Source of the DNA: Polyangiaceae bacterium
GTDB lineage: Bacteria; Myxococcota_A; Polyangia; Polyangiales; Polyangiaceae
DNA length: 64,000 nucleotides
Assembly: GCA_020633235.1 (NCBI GenBank)
Contig: JACKEA010000005.1
Coordinates: 1 to 64,000, forward strand
Direction: 5' to 3'
The translations under genes were made by a program, and so were the position numbers. Below are positions 23,479 to 30,914 of this stretch, in pieces (position 1 is the stretch's first letter; every line of letters begins with the position of its first letter). The notes beneath the pieces were generated by a model, which was given only the letters and a program-made list of their open reading frames with translations, searched no databases and was not told the origin of the DNA.

Positions 23479-24888
23479 ATGAAGCGTGGATGGATGGCGA
23501 TTTCCGTGCTGCTCCTGGGCTGCGGCTCGAAGAGCGGATTGCTGTCGCCGGATGGCGTGGCGTCGGTGGGCAGCGGCGGCGGAACGAGTAGCGGCGGTGC
23601 GGGCGGCAGTGGCGGCGCGGGCGGCAGTGCCGGCAGTCCCAGCGGGGGGACCGGCGGCACGCTGGAGCAGCAGTGCGTGCTATCGCCGATGGGGGAGGCG
23701 TCGGAGCTGCTCTCGTTCCCGGAGGGCGACGCGGACACCCCGATGATGGTGGTGCTCGACGCCGGGTCGAGCTCGAAGAACGCGAAGGTCGCCTACGGTG
23801 CCATCAGCGAGGACGCCAACTTCTGGCACCCGGAGCTCCGCATTGCCGAGCTGTCCCTGTCGCCGTCGGCTGCGACCCTGTCCAAGCCTCCCGTGCTGTA
23901 CGGCTTCGACGCACACGCCTGGGGCCGCATGGCGCCGGCCGTGGGGAACGCGCCCGGGGTAGCCCTCGCGTTCCTGCATTCGGACGAAGCCAATCCGAAC
24001 GTGACGCCCGGGTTTCACTTCCGGAGCTTCGACCCTTCGAGCTGGTCGCCCGGACCCGAGGTGAACGTCGACGGCGACGGCACGGTTGCTTACGATCTGG
24101 TCCCGGGTGCGTCCGATTATGCCGTCTGCTACCGCGGCATCCTGCCGGGCAGCGCCGCGGAGCCGCGGGTCGCGATCCTGGCCAAAGACGGGAAGCTCAA
24201 GGCGGGGCCGCTGGCGGCGTCGTTCTCCACGGCATATCCCGGCAGCTCCTGCGATCTGGCGTGGACGGGGCAGAGCTACCTGGTGGCGACGTCCATTGCG
24301 GAGTGTGATCCCCTAGAGGACCCGTGTGCACCGTTTCGCGTGCAGGTCCAGCGGCTCGGTGCCCAGGGGCAGCTGACCCAGACCGCGGAGGTGTTGCCTC
24401 TCGTCGCGGGGGAGCTGCCGCGGCGGTCGGTGATCGCGTCCAACGGCACGGCCACGTGGATGGCGTGGTCGGAAGCCGCAGCGGATCCGAGCGACGCGCC
24501 GCGTACGGTTCGCATGGTGCGGCTCGATGCGACCGGAGCGCAGCTCGGCGAGCCCATCGTGTTGGCCACCGACGCGCATCCGTCCCATGCGGTGTCCATC
24601 GACGTCGGGGCGTATGGTGTGGTGGTGTGGTGGGGCGAACCCGGAGATCCGGGATTGCCGGAGAGCGCGCCCGGAAGCGCGCGCATGGTCGTGCATCACT
24701 TCAGCGGGGCGGGGGAGCCGCTGCAGGAGCCCTTGCTGCTGCCCGCCACCGCCTTCGCCTACGGTTTGCCGCCCAGCTTCGCCGCGTTGGATCCCGCCCT
24801 CGGAGCGCTGCTGTCCTGGGGAGGCCGCGCTACCGCTGGCAGCGACGTGACGTGGCTAGCCCGGCTGGCCTGCATTGACGAGCCGTGA
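23479..24888 (+). CDS. Lipoprotein, probable beta-propeller-like, hypothetical
   Basis: 469 residues from ATG 23479. Lipobox ISVLLLGCGS. Gly/Ser linker (VGSGGGTSSGGAGGSGG), then a ~400-residue domain with repeating short strands (VAYGAISEDANFWHPELRIAELSLS, GVALAFLHSDEANPN, VAILAKDGKLKAGPLAASF, VRMVRLDATGAQLGEPIVLATD, YGVVVWWGEPGD). The pattern resembles the WD-like or Kelch-like surface lipoproteins common in myxobacteria. No catalytic motif seen. Unrelated to the next gene. Confidence 0.72.
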   Translation: MKRGWMAISVLLLGCGSKSGLLSPDGVASVGSGGGTSSGGAGGSGGAGGSAGSPSGGTGGTLEQQCVLSPMGEASELLSFPEGDADTPMMVVLDAGSSSKNAKVAYGAISEDANFWHPELRIAELSLSPSAATLSKPPVLYGFDAHAWGRMAPAVGNAPGVALAFLHSDEANPNVTPGFHFRSFDPSSWSPGPEVNVDGDGTVAYDLVPGASDYAVCYRGILPGSAAEPRVAILAKDGKLKAGPLAASFSTAYPGSSCDLAWTGQSYLVATSIAECDPLEDPCAPFRVQVQRLGAQGQLTQTAEVLPLVAGELPRRSVIASNGTATWMAWSEAAADPSDAPRTVRMVRLDATGAQLGEPIVLATDAHPSHAVSIDVGAYGVVVWWGEPGDPGLPESAPGSARMVVHHFSGAGEPLQEPLLLPATAFAYGLPPSFAALDPALGALLSWGGRATAGSDVTWLARLACIDEP

Positions 24889-24931
24889 CTTGACAAGTGT
24901 AGACTCGGCAAGTTGAGACTTGACAAAAGCT
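24887..24931. promoter_or_regulatory. Three tandem 15-bp direct repeats upstream of the AAA ATPase
   Basis: GACTTGACAAGTGTA, GACTCGGCAAGTTGA, GACTTGACAAAAGCT, back to back, 23 bp before the GTG start of the downstream gene. Units 1 and 3 contain TTGACA, a good -35 hexamer. A cooperative operator or the promoter itself is the likeliest reading. Confidence 0.55.
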
Positions 24932-24953
24932 GTTGGCGGGCTAGCTTCGCTGC

Positions 24954-26327
24954 GTGTTTGTCGGCAGACACCGTGAGCTGGCCGTGCTGAACGACGCTTG
25001 GTCAGCGCCGGGCGGAGCGCTGATCCCCGTCTATGGGCGCCGCCGGGTGGGCAAGAGCGAGCTGGTCCTGGAGCATCTCAAGGGCAAGCCGGGCATCTAC
25101 TATCTGGGCAAGAAGGCGCCGGCCGCGCTGCAGCTCGCGGAGCTGGCGCGGGAAGCGGCCCGCACCCTCGGCCAGCCCCTCCTCGAGCACGTCACGGGCT
25201 CCTGGAAGGAGCTGCTCGTGGCCATCGAGGACCAGCACCGCGGGCCGGACAAGCTCGTGGTGGTGCTGGACGAGCTGCAGTGGATCGTCGAGAGCAGCCC
25301 GGAGCTGCCGTCGGTGTTGCAAGAGCTGTGGGACCGGCGCTGGAAGGGCTCGGGCAAGGTGATGTTGATCTTGTGCGGGTCGCTCATCGGCTTCATGGAG
25401 CGCGAGGTGCTGGGCAAGAAGAGCCCGCTGTTCGGCCGGCGCACCGCGCAGATCCTGCTTCGACCTTTCGACTACGTGGAGGCCGCGCACTTCCACCCGC
25501 GCTGGTCTCGCGTGGACCAAGCGCGGGCGCGCTTCGTGTGTGGGGGAGTGCCCTTCTACCTGCGGCTTTTCGACGCCAACGCGTCCCTGGAGAAGAACAT
25601 CGAGCGGCAGCTGCTCGACGAGTACGCGCCGCTGTATCGCGAGCCGGAGTTCTTGCTGCGGGAAGAACTGCGGGACGTTCATAATTACCACGCCGTACTG
25701 CGCGCCATCGCTGCGGGCACCAACAGCGCGCGGGACATCGCGCGCCAGAGCGGCATCGAAGAGCGCAGCTTGCACTACTACCTGGGGCAGCTGGCGGAGC
25801 TCGGCTACGTGGCGCGCCGCTACCCGCTCACGGGAGCGAAGCCCACTGCCCGCAGCGTGCGCTTCGTGCTGGAAGATCCGCTGCTCCGCTTCTGGTTTCG
25901 CTTCGTGTTTCCGAACGGCAGCTACATCCAGCAGATGGGTCCGGCGCGGGCCTTTCGCGATCGCATCAAGCCGGACCTCGACGCCTACTTTGGTACCTGT
26001 TTCGAACGGCTCTGCCGCGAAGCGTTGCCTCGGCTCTACGCGCGGGAGGGCGTGAACGCGGCGTTCGAGATCGGTGAGTACTGGAGCCGAGAGGTACAGA
26101 TCGACGTGGTGGGCCTGAGGGACGATGGCTGGACGGATCTCGGCGAGTGCAAATGGGGAAGCGTGCGCTCGCACACGGCGCTCGAAGCGGAGCTCGAAGC
26201 GCGCGTGGAGAAGTACCCGAACCGTCGCAACGCTACCATCGGCCGGCGCTTCTTCGTGCGCGAGCTACCCAAGGGAAAGCGCGCCGACAACGGCTGGCAC
26301 GATCTCGAGAACCTGTACCGAACGTAG
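24954..26327 (+). CDS. AAA/DUF234-type ATPase (archaeal ATPase-like)
   Basis: 457 residues from GTG 24954. N-terminal FVGRHRELAVLNDAW, Walker A GRRRVGKSELV (29-38), a Walker B-like KLVVVLDELQWI, a sensor-like VMLILCGSLIGFMEREVLG, PLFGRRTAQILLRPFDYVEA, and a winged-helix region (AGTNSARDIARQSGIEERSLHYYLGQLAELGYV). The C-terminal DUF234 nuclease-like domain (GECKWGSV, RNATIGRRFFV) has a PD-(D/E)XK look (VQIDVVGLRDDGWTDLGECKWG). The family is widespread in archaea and scattered in bacteria and its role is unknown. AT-rich triple repeats precede it. Confidence 0.85.
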   Translation: MFVGRHRELAVLNDAWSAPGGALIPVYGRRRVGKSELVLEHLKGKPGIYYLGKKAPAALQLAELAREAARTLGQPLLEHVTGSWKELLVAIEDQHRGPDKLVVVLDELQWIVESSPELPSVLQELWDRRWKGSGKVMLILCGSLIGFMEREVLGKKSPLFGRRTAQILLRPFDYVEAAHFHPRWSRVDQARARFVCGGVPFYLRLFDANASLEKNIERQLLDEYAPLYREPEFLLREELRDVHNYHAVLRAIAAGTNSARDIARQSGIEERSLHYYLGQLAELGYVARRYPLTGAKPTARSVRFVLEDPLLRFWFRFVFPNGSYIQQMGPARAFRDRIKPDLDAYFGTCFERLCREALPRLYAREGVNAAFEIGEYWSREVQIDVVGLRDDGWTDLGECKWGSVRSHTALEAELEARVEKYPNRRNATIGRRFFVRELPKGKRADNGWHDLENLYRT

Positions 26328-26423
26328 GTTGCTCCACTCCGAGCCTTCGCTTACCGTTTCCGCTCTGACTCGGAGGGAAGAGATGAAGCGACGTGACGCT
26401 CACCTGCGCCTGAGCCCTGCGCG

Positions 26424-27917
26424 ATGATGGCGTGGGGACCGGCGCTGGTGACCTTCGTCACGGGCGCCCTGGCGTACATGGCTGCCGTCGTGGGCATGGA
26501 CGGCGTCGCTGCTCGCCTTCACAGCGCGGCCGTGATCCTCGCCTTCGCGTCGTCCGTGCTGCTGTGGCTCGGACGGCGCTACTGGGCAATGCTGCTCGCG
26601 GCGCCTGCCGCCAAGCTCGCCGCGTTCTTCTGGTTCGCCCCGCGCGGGCTCGCGTCTCTGGCCATGAGCTACGCCGACGTGCGTTCCGACGCGCCCTTCC
26701 GCGAGTGGCTCGACTATTTCTGGTGGCTACCCGCGGTCCTGTTCGTCATCGCGCTGACGGAGGGATGGGTGGGGGGCCCGACGCCGCTTCGGCAAACGCG
26801 GGCGTGGCGGTACCGCTGGGTGCTGGGCCCGCTGGTGGGCGTCGCGCTGCTCTTCGGCGTCGGCTACCACCTGTTCGCGGCGGACTACTACCTGTGGAAG
26901 CTCGAAGGCGGACGCCCGAGCGCGGCGTACTCGCTGATGCGTCTCGGTCCGCGGGTATTGCCCCGGCTCTATCGCGAGATCGAAGACAAGCCCGGCTTCC
27001 GGCCGGAGCTCGCCGGAGTGATCACCGAGGCGCGCCGCAGGGTGGTTGCCAAGAAGATCCACAGCGATCTGTACGAAGACGTGGAGGCGGCTCGAGTCGG
27101 CGCCGATGAGGTCATGGCACGTACGTTGGCCCACGCCCTGGCCAGCGAGACGGACGTCGCCCGGGGCAGGGAGACGGTGCGGGCGCTCGGCTATCTCGAC
27201 TTCGACACCAAGCTCGCCGTGTTCTGCCGAGGCTTCGACGCCGCGAAGCCCGAAATCCAGGTCGCCATGATCGATCTGGCGACCGAGTTGGGCCGCCGCG
27301 CCAAGAAGGACACGCCCGAAGCGCTCGCGTGCGCCGTGCCGCGGGTGCGCAGTACGGTGATTCGGGAGCTCCCGCGCTGGACCCGGGCACCGGTGTGGGG
27401 GATGGACGCCATCGATCTCTTGGCCAGGACGACGCCCCTTCCCGGCGGCGACCGCGACAAGCTCGCGCACGCCGCCAAGGACGTGCGCGACGGCTATCTC
27501 CTGGTGCAGCTCATCGACCGCCTCGGCCTCTTGGGCAAGGCTCCTACTGCCGCGTTGGCGGAGGTCTTTCGCAGCAATCCATATCCCGACGCCCGCGCCA
27601 GCCTGCTGCACTGGGCCAAGGGTCACCAAAAGCACGTCGACTACCCGGCCTTCGCCTGCAAGGCGTTCCCGTTGGCGTCGGCATCCGAGCGCCAGACGCT
27701 GCTCTACGAGCTGCCCAAGAACGCCTGCGTCACCGGCGCCGTGATGAACGCGCTGGAAGAGACGCTGCTCGGGTCCAAGACCGGCGTGCCGCTGTGGACC
27801 TTCCAGGCCCACAACTACCTGATCAAGGCCGAGGACGATCGCGTTGCGCCCTGGGCCAAGGCCTTGGCCGAGCGCATCGCTGCGGAGCGCACGTTCTACC
27901 TGCGCGATCTGTACTGA
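26424..27917 (+). CDS. Membrane protein with helical-repeat C-terminal half, hypothetical
   Basis: 497 residues from ATG 26424 (a second ATG follows directly). Residues 1-~150 hold about five membrane segments (ALVTFVTGALAYMAAVVGMDGV, AAVILAFASSVLLWLG, WLPAVLFVIALTEGWVGG, VLGPLVGVALLFGVGYHLF). The remaining ~340 residues form helical, HEAT-like repeats with scattered Cys (ALACAVPRVRSTVIRELPRWTR, YPAFACKAFPLASASERQTLLYELPKNACVTGAVMNALEETLL). It may link a membrane domain to a cytosolic scaffold. No family recognised. The stop is followed within 2 bp by that of a convergent gene. Confidence 0.7.
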   Translation: MMAWGPALVTFVTGALAYMAAVVGMDGVAARLHSAAVILAFASSVLLWLGRRYWAMLLAAPAAKLAAFFWFAPRGLASLAMSYADVRSDAPFREWLDYFWWLPAVLFVIALTEGWVGGPTPLRQTRAWRYRWVLGPLVGVALLFGVGYHLFAADYYLWKLEGGRPSAAYSLMRLGPRVLPRLYREIEDKPGFRPELAGVITEARRRVVAKKIHSDLYEDVEAARVGADEVMARTLAHALASETDVARGRETVRALGYLDFDTKLAVFCRGFDAAKPEIQVAMIDLATELGRRAKKDTPEALACAVPRVRSTVIRELPRWTRAPVWGMDAIDLLARTTPLPGGDRDKLAHAAKDVRDGYLLVQLIDRLGLLGKAPTAALAEVFRSNPYPDARASLLHWAKGHQKHVDYPAFACKAFPLASASERQTLLYELPKNACVTGAVMNALEETLLGSKTGVPLWTFQAHNYLIKAEDDRVAPWAKALAERIAAERTFYLRDLY

Positions 27918-27918
27918 T

Positions 27919-28959
27919 TCAGCAATCGAAGCCGAAGAACGCGCGAACGTCGGCGATGTCGGGGGCCGGGCTGTCTCCCGTGAAGACGCGCACTTCCCTG
28001 GCGTGGTTTCTCGCATGCAGCGCGGAGCTGCCGAGCTTGCTCCACGCCTTTGCTCCGAAGCGCCGCTCCACGTCGTCCGGGTCGTAGACCAAGAAGTTCG
28101 GCGTCTCGCTGGGCTTCTTGGGGTAGGCGAGATCGACGACGGGATGTGGATCGCGATCCCAAGCGGCCATCGGGATGGCGCCGCGTCCCGCCGTGCGCGC
28201 CTCGGCCACGGCCACGGTCTCGTCCCCAACGGCCTCGGAGACGAAGGCCGGGAAGGCGACGAACACGCTGCGCCCCAGGATTGGATTCGCGATGTTCACG
28301 TCCCGTGAAATGCTGACGTTGGCGACCTCGGGCGAGAGCACGACGAGGTGCGTGAAGCGCCCGATGGGATCCGCGAGCGGGAGCTTCCGGAGCGGCGTCG
28401 CCTCGTCGTCGAAGATCTCGCTGCGCCGCGTCGAGAGCTCGCTGAGGATCCGATCCGCGTAGGCCTGCCGCACCGCAGGGTCCATCGCACTGTTGAAGAG
28501 CCCCGCGCGGAATCGGACTCCACGCTTGCGGTCGTCCCGCGTCACGAGCCACTCGGCGACGGAGATGTTCGAGAACGAGTACACCTGAGGGCGACCGGCG
28601 ACCGGCTGGAAGTCGGAGCGGCGCTTCCCCGCGTAGTCGAGGTCGGTATGGAAGGTGTCGACGACGTCGGCGTCGCGGTCGTAGCGGTGCCGCACGACGG
28701 GCGCGCCTTCCACGTAGCCCTTCTTCACCAGGCCGCGGAGCTTTTGCAGGGCGTGCGCATGGGCGCTGGGGGCGTCGTCGCGCGTCGCGCGGTTCGCTTG
28801 CCCCTTGCCGCTCGCCAGCGTCCAGCTTTCGTAGACGCGGCAGCCGTCGACCTCGAGGGAGTAGTTGCGGCCATCCGGGTGCCGGAGCTGCCGCGTGGTT
28901 CCCGGGTCGGCGAAATGCGGGACTTCCGGGCTCTTCTTCGCTGATCTTCGAGTGGCCAC
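27919..28959 (-). CDS. WGR-domain-like protein, hypothetical
   Basis: 346 residues from ATG 28959. Residues ~25-80 (LRHPDGRNYSLEVDGCRVYESWTLASGKGQANRATRDDAPSAHAHALQKLRGLVKKGYVE) resemble a WGR domain, the small nucleic-acid-binding module of PARPs and some bacterial proteins; the W-G-R core itself reads SGKGQ here, so binding may differ. The rest has YSFSNISVAEWLVTRDDRKRGVRFRAGLF and TSVSISRDVNIANPILGRSVF-type segments with no family I know. No signal peptide. Next to, and same strand as, the antiporter gene. Confidence 0.65.
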   Translation of the reverse strand: MATRRSAKKSPEVPHFADPGTTRQLRHPDGRNYSLEVDGCRVYESWTLASGKGQANRATRDDAPSAHAHALQKLRGLVKKGYVEGAPVVRHRYDRDADVVDTFHTDLDYAGKRRSDFQPVAGRPQVYSFSNISVAEWLVTRDDRKRGVRFRAGLFNSAMDPAVRQAYADRILSELSTRRSEIFDDEATPLRKLPLADPIGRFTHLVVLSPEVANVSISRDVNIANPILGRSVFVAFPAFVSEAVGDETVAVAEARTAGRGAIPMAAWDRDPHPVVDLAYPKKPSETPNFLVYDPDDVERRFGAKAWSKLGSSALHARNHAREVRVFTGDSPAPDIADVRAFFGFDC

Positions 28960-28968
28960 GCCGGGAGA

Positions 28969-30714
28969 CTACTCCGATTGTCGGTCCGGCGCGGAACCTC
29001 GCGCCGCGTCGTCCGTGGCCGGCGCGGAACCTCGTGTCGCGTCGTCCGAGGGCGGCGCGGAACCTCGCGCCGCGTCGTCCGAGGCCGGCGCGGAACCTCG
29101 TGTCGCGTCGTCCGAGGCCGGCGCGGGCGCCGGCTCGTTTCGGCTTTGCGGCGCGGGCGCGTCGCTCGACATTTCCAAGCCGTGGAGCCGCGCGTCCACG
29201 TCGCCGATCAGGCGCTCGAAGGCTTCTTCCGTGAGCACCCCTTGGCGACGGCTACGGAGCAGCTCGTCCTTCTCCACCAGCAAGAGTCGTCGCTTCGCCG
29301 CTTCCAGCTCTTCTTCGTGGAGCTGCCCGTGGTTCAGCCGCAGGTCGTGCAGGTTCGCGTCCGCCTGCGCGACGCGATCCTCGTACTCCTTGCGCAGCGG
29401 ATCCAGCACGTCCTCCGGAGCGAAGTGCTCGCGACTGAGCTGCTCGATGGCGGCGAGGGCGGCGTTGGCGGCGAGCAAGGCGCCCTTGCGGGTCTCGTAC
29501 TCGTGGCGATCGTGTCGCTTTTCGACCAGCCCGAGACGCGTGAGGAGCGGCGACATGGTCACGCCCTGGACCAGGATGCTGATCAGAACCACGCCGAAGG
29601 TCATGTTCACCAGCAGCTCGCGATGCTCGAAGTCCTGCGGCAGGCTGAGCACGAGCACCATGCTCAGCGCGCCGCGCAGGCCGCCCCAGGTGAGCACGGC
29701 GGCCCAGCGCGGGGGCACCCGCTCGCGGGTGCGGCTGAGGGCCGCCCCAACGATGCCCATGACGACGGCCCGGGCCACCATCACCGCCAGCCAGGCGACG
29801 ATGATGGCCTTCCACGACGCGAGCAGCGAGTCGATGTGGACCTCGAGGCCGACGAGCAGGAACACGATCGAGTTCAGCGCGAAGGCGACGTACTCCCAGA
29901 AGCTCTCCACGGCGATGCGCGTGGTCGGGCTCATGCCGGTGCGCGCGGCGTAGTTGCCGCACAGCATGCCGGCCACCACCGTCGCGATCACGCCGGAGAC
30001 GTGCAGCTCTTCCGCCACCAGGAACGAGCCGTAGGCGGCGATGGACGTGAGCGTGATCTCGATCATCGGGTCGTCCACGCGCTGGATGATCTTCGAGATG
30101 CCGTAGCCCGAGAGCGCTCCCACGAAGAGCCCGAGGCCGGCTACGCGGGCGAACTCGAGCAGGGCGCTCGAGACGGTGAGGCTCGTGCCGGTGGCCACGG
30201 ACAGGACCATGGCGAACACCACCACGGCGGTGCCGTCGTTCAAGAGGCTCTCGCCCTCCACCAGCACGCTGAGGCGCCGGGGAGCGCCCATGGTCTTGAA
30301 CAAGCCCACCACGGCGATGGGATCGGTGGCGGCGATGAGGGACGCGAAGATGGCGGCGTCCATCAGCTCGAAGTCTTGGACGAAATGCAGCGCGTTCGCC
30401 ACCGGCGTCAGGATCACGGCGGTGAGGCCAATGGCGGCGAGGAGCCCCGGGATCGCCAGCGCGTGGATGGCGACTTTGTTGCGCCAGAAGTCGTCGAACT
30501 CGAGGTGGTACGCGGCTTCGAACAAGAGCCCTGGTAGGAAGATCGCGTACAGCAGCGACTTGGTGAGGTGCGGCGCGCCGATGGTCTTGTAGTGGCCGAG
30601 GAGCAAGCCGGCGGCGACCAGGGCCACCGTGTAGGGCATGCGCAGCCGTCGTGCCATGAGCGCGACGGCCGCGGCGACACCGAACAGAGCGACAAAGACG
30701 ACTTCAGTATGCAT
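28969..30714 (-). CDS. CPA1-type Na+/H+ antiporter with repeat-encoded C-terminus
   Basis: 581 residues from ATG 30714. Twelve or so membrane segments. Motifs: LPGLLFEAAYHLEFDDFWRNKVAIHALAIPG, DAAIFASLIAATDPIAVVGLFKTMGAP (the D-P pair of CPA1), LVEGESLLNDGTAVVVF, and TWGGLRGALSMVLVLSLP (catalytic arginine motif). A ~120-residue cytosolic coiled tail (YEDRVAQADANLHDLRLNHGQLHEEELEAAKRRLLL) follows. The last ~65 residues repeat SDDATRGSAPA and are encoded by an amplified dispersed repeat, ending at a TAG. Exchanges Na+ or K+ for H+ at the inner membrane. Confidence 0.88.
   Translation of the reverse strand: MHTEVVFVALFGVAAAVALMARRLRMPYTVALVAAGLLLGHYKTIGAPHLTKSLLYAIFLPGLLFEAAYHLEFDDFWRNKVAIHALAIPGLLAAIGLTAVILTPVANALHFVQDFELMDAAIFASLIAATDPIAVVGLFKTMGAPRRLSVLVEGESLLNDGTAVVVFAMVLSVATGTSLTVSSALLEFARVAGLGLFVGALSGYGISKIIQRVDDPMIEITLTSIAAYGSFLVAEELHVSGVIATVVAGMLCGNYAARTGMSPTTRIAVESFWEYVAFALNSIVFLLVGLEVHIDSLLASWKAIIVAWLAVMVARAVVMGIVGAALSRTRERVPPRWAAVLTWGGLRGALSMVLVLSLPQDFEHRELLVNMTFGVVLISILVQGVTMSPLLTRLGLVEKRHDRHEYETRKGALLAANAALAAIEQLSREHFAPEDVLDPLRKEYEDRVAQADANLHDLRLNHGQLHEEELEAAKRRLLLVEKDELLRSRRQGVLTEEAFERLIGDVDARLHGLEMSSDAPAPQSRNEPAPAPASDDATRGSAPASDDAARGSAPPSDDATRGSAPATDDAARGSAPDRQSE
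28979..29120. repeat. Dispersed repeat amplified as 33-bp units inside the antiporter 3' end
   Basis: First unit (28979-29000) carries the reverse dispersed repeat TGTCGGTCCGGCGCGGAACC. It is followed by about four 33-bp units sharing GGCGCGGAACCTCG and CGCGTCGTCCG. On the coding strand each unit encodes 11 residues. Confidence 0.85.
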
Positions 30715-30836
30715 GACGAGTGAAAGGTCGGCCGCAGCTTACGTGACGACGTACCTGGAGCGTGAATCCCCGCCCTCGGCGCTTGGAACATTGCGGGCGA
30801 CCTCCGAGATTTCAAGGAAAAGAAGGCGGGCCGGGA

Positions 30837-30856
30837 GGTTCCGCGGCGAACCAACA
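30837..30856 (+). repeat. Dispersed extragenic repeat, forward copy (GG variant)
   Basis: GGTTCCGCGGCGAACCAACA, in the 200-bp divergent gap between the antiporter and ileS. This variant keeps CGGCGAACCAACA and has GGTTCC in place of GACGGG. Confidence 0.6.
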
Positions 30857-30914
30857 TCCTGCGGGGACAGTCGCGGAAGGGGGCAAATCGAGCTATACGC
30901 TCGGGCTCCGAGCC

